A stretch of DNA of 10,595 nucleotides from positions 1 to 10,595 of the forward strand of contig JAHZEF010000077.1 in the NCBI GenBank assembly GCA_019422005.1, read 5' to 3'. Positions 5,341 through 10,595 of the stretch are shown one piece after another. The stretch comes from Clostridiales bacterium. GTDB lineage: Bacteria > Bacillota > Clostridia > Oscillospirales > Oscillospiraceae. The notes below the pieces were generated by a model that saw only the letters and a program-made list of their open reading frames with translations, was not told the origin of the DNA and ran no database searches. Numbering within the stretch: the first letter of the stretch is position 1; every line of letters begins with the position of its first letter. A program made the translations under genes and the position numbers.

Positions 5341-7194
5341 ATGAAAAAACGGCTGCTTTCCCTTCTGCTCGCCATCACGCTGCTGACGTCCGCGTCGGTC
5401 ACGGTTATGGCCGCCAGCTATTCTGATTTAAAAGGCCACTGGGCCGAATCCTATATCACGGAGCTGTCCGACCTGGGATACCTGACGGGATATACGGATG
5501 GCACGGTCAAGCCCAACAAGACCATCACGGCCTGCGAGGCCATTGCGCTGCTGTCACGGTTTTACTCCGTGGAGGAAGACGTGGCCCAGTGGATCCATGA
5601 AGACTACGGCGATTTTGTTGAAACCTATATCGACCCCAACCTGAGCTGGGCGTACGATGAAATCGAGATGTGCCTCGCCGCAGGCATCCTTTCGGAGAAG
5701 GAGCTGCGGAGCCTGCGCCTGACCGCTCCGATTGAGAAGGAGCTTTTGTCCGTCCTGCTGGTCCGCGCGCTGCAGCTGACCGATGAAGCGGCGGAACTGG
5801 TGGAAGAGGGCGTGGAGCTGACTTTTTCCGATACCGATGAAATTGCGGCCTCCTACCGCGGGCATATCGCCGTGCTGGTCAATAACGGCATCATAGAGGG
5901 CAACGACAAAAATCAGTTCACCCCGCATGCCGAGGTGACGCGCGGCGTTGTGGCGGCCATGGTCGTCCGCGGGCTGGAGTATGTGGAGCAGCAGGGGGGC
6001 GATTTGGCCCTCAGCGGCTATGAAAACTTCTCCAAGCGTACCGGTGTCCTGACCGGCTACAGCAGCTCAGTCCTGACGCTCCGCGATACGGACGGCGTCA
6101 GCCGCAGTTATACCATCCCTGCGACCGCATCCGTCACAGTCGGCGGAGAGGCAAAAGCGCTCAGCGACGCCTATGTCGGCTGTTATGTGACCATTCGTGT
6201 GGAGGACGCGTCCGTCACCACGGTGACCGTCCGCAATGAAGAAGGCATTTCCTGGACGCAGGGCAAGCTGACGGAAGTCGGCAAAACCTCCAACGGCTAT
6301 AACCTGTACCTGACAGACCTGGACACCGGCAAGTCTGCCCGCCATCTGGCTCCCACCGATGCCACGGTGACCATCAACGGGGAAAAGAAAGCGCTGTCCG
6401 ATCTGAAGGCCGGTATGTTTCTTACCGCAACGCTGAAAAATGACCGTATTTCCGACGTGGCCGCCGTGTCCGGCAGCAATTCCCTGACCGGAACCATCCA
6501 GACGCTGACCTTCGGCGCGCCGGTGGTTCTGGAGGTATCCTCCGAAGATGGGGGCTCCATCCGTTTCCTGCTGGATCTCGCGGACCTTCCCACCATCATG
6601 CGCGGCGACAACCAGGTCGGCATCGAGCGGCTGAGCGTTGGAGATGAAGTCACCCTGACCATCGATCAGTGTGAACTGTCCAAAATCTCCGCCAAGGCCA
6701 GCGAGGATACGCTGGACGGTATCCTGACCTCGATCGTCTCCACCGCTGCCGGCACCACCTGGATGATCACGGACGCGGAGAACCAGACCCATTCCCTGGT
6801 CATCGATCCGGCTGCCAACGCGTATCAGGGCAGCAAGGCAATCCTGATCGGCATCATCCAGGTCGGCGACACCATCTCCGTTGTCTCCGACGGCAAGACC
6901 ATCACCGAGGTTTACCTCAAGAGCGCCGGCGGCGACACTGCCAACAAGCTTTCCGGCACTGTTTTGGTGGTGGATGCAAAAGCCAAGCAGATCACAGTGC
7001 TCAGCTCCACCAACAAGCTGGTTTACATCTCCACCCGTTCTGTCGGATCCATTGTCAATGCATCCACCGGCAAGACGCTTACGCTTTCCGAAGTTGGCAA
7101 GGAGGTCGAAAAGCGCCCCAATCTCCGATTGCTCGCCTACGGAGAATACACAGACGCATCCAATTTCAGCGCCACCTCCATCATCATCGAATAG
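5341..7194 (+). CDS. Secreted SLH-domain protein with five tandem beta-rich repeats
   Basis: A 617-residue exported cell-surface protein. MKKRLLSLLLAITLLTSASV begins a Sec signal peptide with likely cleavage after VMA (residue 24). Three SLH motifs follow: 25-76 (YSDLKGHWAESYI, then LGYLTGYTDGTVKPN), a divergent one at about 92-146, and 161-213 (FSDTDEIAASYRGHIAVL, then NNGIIEGNDKNQFTP). SLH motifs bind secondary wall polymer and hold proteins on the envelope. From 235 to the end are five degenerate repeats of about 75 residues starting near 235, 308, 384, 460 and 539. Each has a G-x-(L/I/V) opening, alternating hydrophobic strands, a D/N-G turn and, in most copies, a late 'VGD' or 'KAG' step, suggesting small beta-barrels. 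I see no catalytic motif. The ATG at 5341 follows AGGCGG by seven bases and gives a clean signal peptide; ATGs at 5323 and 5335 are alternatives. A structural or adhesion role is the likeliest inference. Confidence 0.9.
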   Translation: MKKRLLSLLLAITLLTSASVTVMAASYSDLKGHWAESYITELSDLGYLTGYTDGTVKPNKTITACEAIALLSRFYSVEEDVAQWIHEDYGDFVETYIDPNLSWAYDEIEMCLAAGILSEKELRSLRLTAPIEKELLSVLLVRALQLTDEAAELVEEGVELTFSDTDEIAASYRGHIAVLVNNGIIEGNDKNQFTPHAEVTRGVVAAMVVRGLEYVEQQGGDLALSGYENFSKRTGVLTGYSSSVLTLRDTDGVSRSYTIPATASVTVGGEAKALSDAYVGCYVTIRVEDASVTTVTVRNEEGISWTQGKLTEVGKTSNGYNLYLTDLDTGKSARHLAPTDATVTINGEKKALSDLKAGMFLTATLKNDRISDVAAVSGSNSLTGTIQTLTFGAPVVLEVSSEDGGSIRFLLDLADLPTIMRGDNQVGIERLSVGDEVTLTIDQCELSKISAKASEDTLDGILTSIVSTAAGTTWMITDAENQTHSLVIDPAANAYQGSKAILIGIIQVGDTISVVSDGKTITEVYLKSAGGDTANKLSGTVLVVDAKAKQITVLSSTNKLVYISTRSVGSIVNASTGKTLTLSEVGKEVEKRPNLRLLAYGEYTDASNFSATSIIIE

Positions 7195-7215
7195 CGGAAC
7201 CGCCGCATCAAACAT

Positions 7216-7242
7216 CCCCGTGCCGGCTGAGCCGGCACGGGG
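7216..7242 (+). terminator. Intrinsic terminator after the SLH protein gene
   Basis: CCCCGTGCCGGC (7216-7227), a TGA loop and the exact complement GCCGGCACGGGG (7231-7242) form a 12-bp GC stem. It is followed by TCATTTTATC, a short T-rich stretch, the most terminator-like tail in the window. It begins 21 bases after the stop codon and separates this gene from the convergent CarD-family gene, which may also use the stem. Confidence 0.85.
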
Positions 7243-7277
7243 TCATTTTATCACGCCGGGGACGCCTGGCCGCATCT

Positions 7278-7805
7278 TCACGCCCCCGCCGTCCGGCGCC
7301 GCTCCTCCCGCTTGATTTCCTCCATCATAAGCGGCAGGACCTGCCCCGGCTCCAAATGCAGCACAAAGGCAAATTCCTCGCAGATCAGCTTTTCCGCCTC
7401 TTTCATAAAGCGTTCATCGCATGCGTGAAACTTCCTGCCGGTTCCCTTCAGGCCCTCCCGCCGCAAATGCAGGCCCTTCAGCAGGCGGAGCAGGCCCGCA
7501 CTGTCCCCTTCCCGCAGGGTCTGCGCATACGCCTGCTTCCGTGCGGCCTCCTCTTCAATCCAGAGCGGCGCCTCGTCCGGCATCGCCCGGATCATGGTAT
7601 AAACCTCATCGGCAGAAGGCAGGCGCCGCATTTTCTCCCGCAGCTTCTCGCTTCCGGTGGGGACATAAATGGTAGCCCGCCCGCTGTGCACCGGCCGAAG
7701 CACATAGTACTCCTGCATCCTGCCATGGAAAGACCGCTGCTCAATGCCTGCGACCACACAAATGCCGTCGGCGCCGTAAAAAATCGTATCGTTAACCTGA
7801 AACAT
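7278..7805 (-). CDS. CarD-family RNA polymerase-binding regulator
   Basis: A 175-residue CarD/CdnL-type protein. Residues 1-65 form the RNA polymerase-interacting domain, opening with FQVNDTIFYGADGICVVAGIE and continuing through YYVLRP and TIYVP. The remainder is the helical C-terminal domain. W82, in LWIEEEAARKQAY, sits where family members have the tryptophan that wedges into the upstream edge of the promoter bubble. The segment FMKEAEKLICEEFAFVLHL matches the last conserved helices. CarD proteins bind the RNA polymerase beta subunit and adjust open-complex stability at many promoters. AGAGGAG lies six bases before the ATG. The gene follows the MFS transporter gene on the same strand but has a 167-base gap and its own likely promoter. 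The N-terminal pattern is fairly divergent, so this may be a paralogue rather than the main cellular CarD; that is inference. Confidence 0.88.
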   Translation of the reverse strand: MFQVNDTIFYGADGICVVAGIEQRSFHGRMQEYYVLRPVHSGRATIYVPTGSEKLREKMRRLPSADEVYTMIRAMPDEAPLWIEEEAARKQAYAQTLREGDSAGLLRLLKGLHLRREGLKGTGRKFHACDERFMKEAEKLICEEFAFVLHLEPGQVLPLMMEEIKREERRRTAGA

Positions 7806-7908
7806 CCTGGACTCCTCTCGCCGCTCCTTGAACCTTCCGATGAAAAATGTGCAGCCTGCTCAACCGGACTTACGTTCCGCCTTGCAAACTGCACGTTGAT
7901 CTATTATT

Positions 7909-7937
7909 AGAATACCACAATTTTCCAAAAAAGTCAT
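7909..7937 (-). promoter_or_regulatory. Likely promoter of the CarD-family gene
   Basis: On the minus strand ATGACT (7937-7932), a 17-base spacer and TATTCT (7914-7909) match the -35 and -10 boxes at four of six positions each. TG directly upstream of the -10 box, with one base between, gives an extended -10. The site lies in the 167-base gap behind the MFS gene and would give a leader of roughly 95 bases in which I see no strong structure. Confidence 0.5.
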
Positions 7938-7972
7938 GGTCATTTTGCTGAATTTTCCTGATTTCGATGAGT

Positions 7973-9172
7973 TTATCGCTGCTCTTCCTTCTGAACCGTC
8001 AGAAACAGGATCGCCGCGCCGGCAGCAGCGGCCGCTGTGCCGGCCGCCAGCATCACGCCGACGCCCCATCTGTCAATCAGCTGTCCGCCCAAAAAATTGC
8101 CCAGGCTGCCTCCGAGGGTATAAAACGCCGCCACCATCGCCTGCCCTTTCACCATATCCGCAGGCGCAACCCGTTCCTTTGCATACCGTACAGAGGCCGG
8201 CGCATAAATCCCAAAGGACGCCGCCTGAAACAGCTGTGCGCCGTGCAGCATCCAGACGCTGGAGGCTGCGGCAAAACATACGGCCTTCGCCAGGAACGCC
8301 GCCGCCGAGACCTTCAACCATACATCAGTCCGCATCCGCGGCCCAAACCGGGAAAACGCCAGAATCGCGGCCATTTCCAACAGCGTGGACATGCTCAGGT
8401 TCAGCCCCATATCCCGCTCCGTCCCGCCTGCCCGCAGCATCATCTGATAGAGGTAGTGCTCCGTCATCAGATGGAAGCAGGCCAGGAAAAGGATGCCGGT
8501 CAGCGAGAGGCAGAACCTCCGGTACCTCCGAAAAAACTGCGGCAGGCTGCACGCCGTTTCCCGGCAGCCGCCGCCCGGTTCTTCCGGAGAAGAAGTGCGC
8601 CCCAAAACCGGGAAGCCCAGCGCCAGCAGGAAAAACAGCGCGTACGCCGCCAGGCAGCAAAGGAGCATGGCGTCGCTCCCTTCCCGTGCAATCAGCCACC
8701 CCAGCATGGCCGAAGCGGCCGCAAAGCCCAGGGAGCCGGCGCTGCGGCCAATGCTGAAATTCAGCGCCGCCCCCCGCTCTGCATAGTACACGCTCAGCGC
8801 GTTCATCAGCGGCTGGATCAAATCAATCAGCAGCGCGCCCAGCAGGAACAGCGCCGCCGTGGCCTGTTTGCCCGCATCCAGCCCATACAGCAGGGCCAGA
8901 GGCGCAGCTCCCAGCACAGCCAGAACCGCCAGCAGGCTGCGGATGCTGATCCGTCCGGTCCGGTCGGCAAACGCGGCCGCAACCGGCTGCAGCACTCCGG
9001 AGAGCAGCGTCGCCAGCGCCAGAACCACGCCGACCTCCCCCGCAGAGAAGCCTCCGGCCTGCAGATAAACGGCCGCAAAGCCGTATAACGCGCAGTTGAC
9101 CACCCAATACGACGCCTGCAGGCAGGAATATCGGGCCGTCAGGCAGCCAACCCGGCTATGTATTCGCTCCAT
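7973..9172 (-). CDS. Major facilitator superfamily transporter
   Basis: A 399-residue inner-membrane protein with about twelve hydrophobic segments in two halves, divided near residues 190-215 by a charged loop (TSSPEEPGGG) and the basic RRYRRF. FADRTGR, after the second segment, matches the cytoplasmic loop of the family, and the later GGQLIDRWGVG is its counterpart in the second half. The pattern YSCLQASYWVVNCALYGF at the start resembles the LacY/nucleoside-symporter-like branch, but substrate cannot be told. The frame extends to an ATG at 9208. The ATG at 9172, six bases after GGAGG (9183-9179), is preferred and removes a polar 12-residue extension. The gene is divergent from nrdG across about 150 bases. 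No adjacent regulator points to a substrate; sugar, nucleoside or drug export all remain possible. Confidence 0.88.
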   Translation of the reverse strand: MERIHSRVGCLTARYSCLQASYWVVNCALYGFAAVYLQAGGFSAGEVGVVLALATLLSGVLQPVAAAFADRTGRISIRSLLAVLAVLGAAPLALLYGLDAGKQATAALFLLGALLIDLIQPLMNALSVYYAERGAALNFSIGRSAGSLGFAAASAMLGWLIAREGSDAMLLCCLAAYALFFLLALGFPVLGRTSSPEEPGGGCRETACSLPQFFRRYRRFCLSLTGILFLACFHLMTEHYLYQMMLRAGGTERDMGLNLSMSTLLEMAAILAFSRFGPRMRTDVWLKVSAAAFLAKAVCFAAASSVWMLHGAQLFQAASFGIYAPASVRYAKERVAPADMVKGQAMVAAFYTLGGSLGNFLGGQLIDRWGVGVMLAAGTAAAAAGAAILFLTVQKEEQR

Positions 9173-9178
9173 CGTATA

Positions 9179-9183
9179 CCTCC
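9179..9183 (-). promoter_or_regulatory. Ribosome binding site that fixes the MFS transporter start
   Basis: GGAGG on the minus strand (9183-9179) is six bases before the ATG at 9172 and would lie inside the coding region if the ATG at 9208 were used. Confidence 0.75.
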
Positions 9184-9185
9184 AC

Positions 9186-9206
9186 GTTCCATCCCCGTGT
9201 TCCATC
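9186..9206. repeat. Direct repeat GTTCCATC in the MFS/nrdG divergent region
   Basis: GTTCCATC occurs at 9186-9193 and 9199-9206, 13 bases apart. GGAAC at 9213-9217 forms an inverted partner of the second copy. The copies lie just upstream of the MFS ribosome binding site, in its leader or promoter region. They could bind a regulator, but 8-base repeats at this spacing may arise by chance. Confidence 0.3.
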
Positions 9207-9250
9207 ATGGACGGAACCGGCGGGGAAATCCGGAAAATCCCGGTTCTTCC

Positions 9251-9279
9251 TTGCGCAGCGCGCCGGAGTATGATATAAA
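9251..9279 (+). promoter_or_regulatory. Likely promoter of the nrdG-dut operon
   Basis: TTGCGC (9251-9256), a 17-base spacer and TATAAA (9274-9279) are followed by nrdG 42 bases later. TG at 9271-9272 gives an extended -10. Downstream, ACTTTC-AG-GAAAGT (9293-9306) is a perfect inverted repeat just before the ribosome binding site and could be an operator. I do not see an obvious NrdR-box pair. Confidence 0.55.
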
Positions 9280-9321
9280 AGGACTGTATTGTACTTTCAG
9301 GAAAGTCAGGAAGGATTCCCT

Positions 9322-9846
9322 ATGAATTATGCCAGTATCAAGCCCTGTGACATCGCTAACGGCCCGGGCGTCCGCGTCACGCTGTTTGTCTCCGGCTGCA
9401 CACACCACTGCAAGGGCTGCTTCCAGCCGGAAACCTGGGATTTTTCCTACGGTTCCCCCTTTACGGAAGCCGTTCGGGAAGAGGTGCTGCGCCTGCTGGC
9501 GCCGGACTATATCCGCGGCCTCACGCTTCTGGGCGGGGAGCCGTTTGAACCGGCGAACCAGGCCGGCCTGCTGCCGCTGCTGCGGGAGGTCCGCATCCGT
9601 TACCCCTCCAAAACCGTATGGGCGTTTTCGGGATATACGCTGGAGCAGATCCGCTCCGGAACGCTCGGCCCTCCGTCCGTGACCGAGGAAATCCTCTCCT
9701 GCGTGGATGTTCTGGTGGACGGGCCGTTTGTGGAGTCGCTGAAAAATCTGCAGCTGCGCTTCCGCGGCTCGTCCAACCAGCGCCTGATCGATCTCAGGCA
9801 AACACTTGCCGCCGGAACCGTCGTCCTGTGGGACGACGGCCGATAA
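9322..9846 (+). CDS. nrdG: Anaerobic ribonucleoside-triphosphate reductase activating protein
   Basis: A complete 174-residue radical SAM enzyme. SGCTHHCKGCF holds the iron-sulfur cysteines C26, C30 and C33 in CX3CX2C spacing, and LLGGEPFE (69-76) is the SAM-binding GGE motif. IKPCDIANGPGVRVTLF at the start and VDVLVDGPFVESLKN with LRFRGSSNQRLIDL at the end are typical of NrdG. It uses SAM to make the glycyl radical on the anaerobic reductase NrdD, needed for deoxynucleotide synthesis without oxygen. AGGAAGGA ends six bases before the ATG at 9322; an in-frame ATG at 9289 would add eleven residues ahead of the family start and is rejected. dut follows after 13 bases. nrdD, the usual upstream partner, is not adjacent here: a divergent transporter gene lies there instead. 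Confidence 0.95.
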   Translation: MNYASIKPCDIANGPGVRVTLFVSGCTHHCKGCFQPETWDFSYGSPFTEAVREEVLRLLAPDYIRGLTLLGGEPFEPANQAGLLPLLREVRIRYPSKTVWAFSGYTLEQIRSGTLGPPSVTEEILSCVDVLVDGPFVESLKNLQLRFRGSSNQRLIDLRQTLAAGTVVLWDDGR

Positions 9847-9859
9847 AGGAGGAATTGCC

Positions 9860-10306
9860 ATGCTCATGCAGCCTGTTGCCGTAAAAAAGCTCAATCCAAA
9901 CGCGCGCCTGCCCCGATACGCCTCCGAATGCGCCGCAGGCGCAGATCTCTGCGCCTGTCTGGAGCATCCTGTCACAATTGCCCCCGGTGAAACAGCCCTG
10001 CTCCCCACAGGGCTCGCCCTGGAAATCCCCGTCGGCTTCGCCGGCCTGGTTTACGCCCGCAGCGGCCTGGCCACCAAACGCGGCCTGGCGCCGGCCAATA
10101 AGGTGGGCGTAGTGGACGCCGATTACCGCGGCGAACTGATGGTCTCTCTCCACAACCACGGCGCCGTCCCGCAGACCGTGGAGGACGGCGAACGAATCGC
10201 CCAGCTGGTCATCACACCGTTTTTAACAGCCCGGTTCACAGAAACCGAAGAGCTGACACAAACCGCCCGCGGCACCGGCGGGTTCGGTTCCACCGGCCGG
10301 AAATAG
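9860..10306 (+). CDS. dut: Deoxyuridine 5'-triphosphate nucleotidohydrolase (dUTPase)
   Basis: A complete 148-residue trimeric-type dUTPase, which hydrolyses dUTP to dUMP and pyrophosphate, keeping uracil out of DNA and supplying dTMP synthesis. All five family motifs are present in order: AGADLCA (26-32), ARSGLA (66-71), GVVDADYRGEL (83-93) with catalytic D86 and substrate-stacking Y89, GERIAQLVI (110-118), and RGTGGFGSTG (137-146), the mobile C-terminal glycine-rich lid. The start is fixed by AAAGGAGG seven bases upstream; the longer frame from 9806 overlaps nrdG and is not used. It lies 13 bases after nrdG, so the two are co-transcribed, linking deoxynucleotide production under anaerobic conditions with pool sanitation. 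Function is clear. Confidence 0.96.
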   Translation: MLMQPVAVKKLNPNARLPRYASECAAGADLCACLEHPVTIAPGETALLPTGLALEIPVGFAGLVYARSGLATKRGLAPANKVGVVDADYRGELMVSLHNHGAVPQTVEDGERIAQLVITPFLTARFTETEELTQTARGTGGFGSTGRK

Positions 10307-10398
10307 GCGCCCCCCCTGTCCCGGCGCCGGTATGGGCGCGCCGGGCCCTGCAGGCCCAACGGGCAGCTTGCACAGGCCGCCCGGATCCCAACCGGTTT

Positions 10399-10427
10399 GG
10401 GGCCGCACCGCTGCGCGGTGCGGCCCC
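10399..10427. terminator. 13-bp GC hairpin between dut and the convergent regulator gene
   Basis: GGGGCCGCACCGC (10399-10411), a TGC loop and the exact complement (10415-10427) form a very stable stem about 90 bases after the dut stop and 52 bases past the minus-strand stop at 10480. It is a likely bidirectional terminator for convergent units, without a T-run on either side. The rest of 10307-10479 has other GC-rich palindromes (GGGCC-CTGCA-GGCCC near 10344-10358) and no credible gene. Confidence 0.65.
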
Positions 10428-10479
10428 GGTTCGTCAGGACAGCCTTCGGCAGGCCGCGCAGCCATACCGCGCCCCCCGT

Positions 10480-10595
10480 TTATCCAAAGCGAACCTCAAC
10501 GCCGAGTTCCCTCAGCTTTTCGCAGACGTCCCGGGGGCTCTCCTGGTCAGTCACCAGCATCGCAATCTGCGACGCCTCACAGATCAGGGAAAACC
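10480..10595 (-). CDS. C-terminal end of a probable DeoR-family transcriptional regulator (partial)
   Basis: The minus strand enters the window with an open frame that encodes 37 residues and stops with TAA at 10482-10480. The visible stretch includes ASQIAMLVTDQESPRDV and then EKLRELGVEVRFG. This matches the end of the DeoR/GlpR effector domain, where a strand with 'hhhTD', a P-containing turn, a short helix 'LRELG' and a final 'VEV' strand are usual. Such proteins repress sugar or phosphosugar operons and sense a phosphorylated sugar. The DNA-binding half lies outside the window. With only 37 residues the family call is tentative; other sugar-isomerase-like fold proteins could end in the same way. 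Confidence 0.6.
   Translation of the reverse strand, partial: FSLICEASQIAMLVTDQESPRDVCEKLRELGVEVRFG

Noticed and set aside
6067..7215. Minus-strand open frame of 382 codons opposite the SLH protein
   Set aside because: Shadow frame rich in Gly and Asp. It would overlap the SLH repeats and run through the terminator.
7967..9088. Plus-strand open frame of 373 codons opposite the MFS gene
   Set aside because: Arg/Gln/Pro-rich translation typical of an antisense frame to a hydrophobic membrane protein gene.
10307..10479. Possible small gene between dut and the right-edge regulator
   Set aside because: Only GC-rich palindromes and shadow frames are present; no ribosome binding site followed by a plausible frame. 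It is best read as a convergent terminator region.
1..10595. CRISPR array, tRNA/rRNA, insertion sequence, phage or defence module
   Set aside because: No regularly spaced repeats, no tRNA-like cloverleaf, no transposase, integrase, nuclease or toxin-antitoxin pair was recognised on either strand.

Overview
The window looks like a GC-rich chromosomal segment of an anaerobic member of the Clostridia, most likely Oscillospiraceae-like. I infer this from strong AGGAGG-type ribosome binding sites, an SLH-domain surface protein, a CarD-family RNA polymerase regulator, an anaerobic ribonucleotide reductase activase, and a phenylacetate-CoA ligase/ACT/aminotransferase cluster. I see no RNA genes, insertion sequences, integrases, phage genes or CRISPR arrays. 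It reads as core and metabolic chromosome rather than a mobile island.

Layout. (1) 1-1965, plus strand: the end of a phenylacetate-CoA ligase, a tandem-ACT-domain protein and a class I/II aminotransferase form one tight operon that probably handles aromatic amino acids and their aryl-acid products. A perfect 14-bp hairpin follows. (2) 2119-3717, plus: a stand-alone FGGY-family sugar kinase, ended by a 16-bp perfect inverted repeat shared with the convergent unit. (3) 5054-3787, minus: a PfkB-family fructokinase-like enzyme, translationally coupled by an ATGA overlap to a small unknown protein. It has its own promoter, a palindrome inside that promoter and a leader hairpin. (4) 5341-7194, plus: a secreted protein with three SLH motifs and five degenerate tandem beta-rich repeats, ended by a clear hairpin terminator. 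(5) 9172-7278, minus: an MFS transporter, then a CarD-family regulator with its own likely promoter. (6) 9322-10306, plus: nrdG-dut, a small deoxynucleotide-pool operon. (7) 10595-10480, minus: the last 37 residues of what looks like a DeoR-family sugar regulator.

Taken together the window holds short, independently transcribed units: aromatic amino acid metabolism, two sugar kinases plus a possible sugar regulator, cell envelope, transcription control and anaerobic nucleotide supply. Start codons were moved inward from the longest frame for the aminotransferase, the PfkB kinase, the SLH protein, the MFS transporter, nrdG and dut, using Shine-Dalgarno placement, neighbouring genes or family length. 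I did not find a convincing undescribed defence or mobile system. The less ordinary items are the coupled kinase/small-protein pair, the SLH repeat protein, and the aryl-CoA ligase/ACT/aminotransferase cluster.
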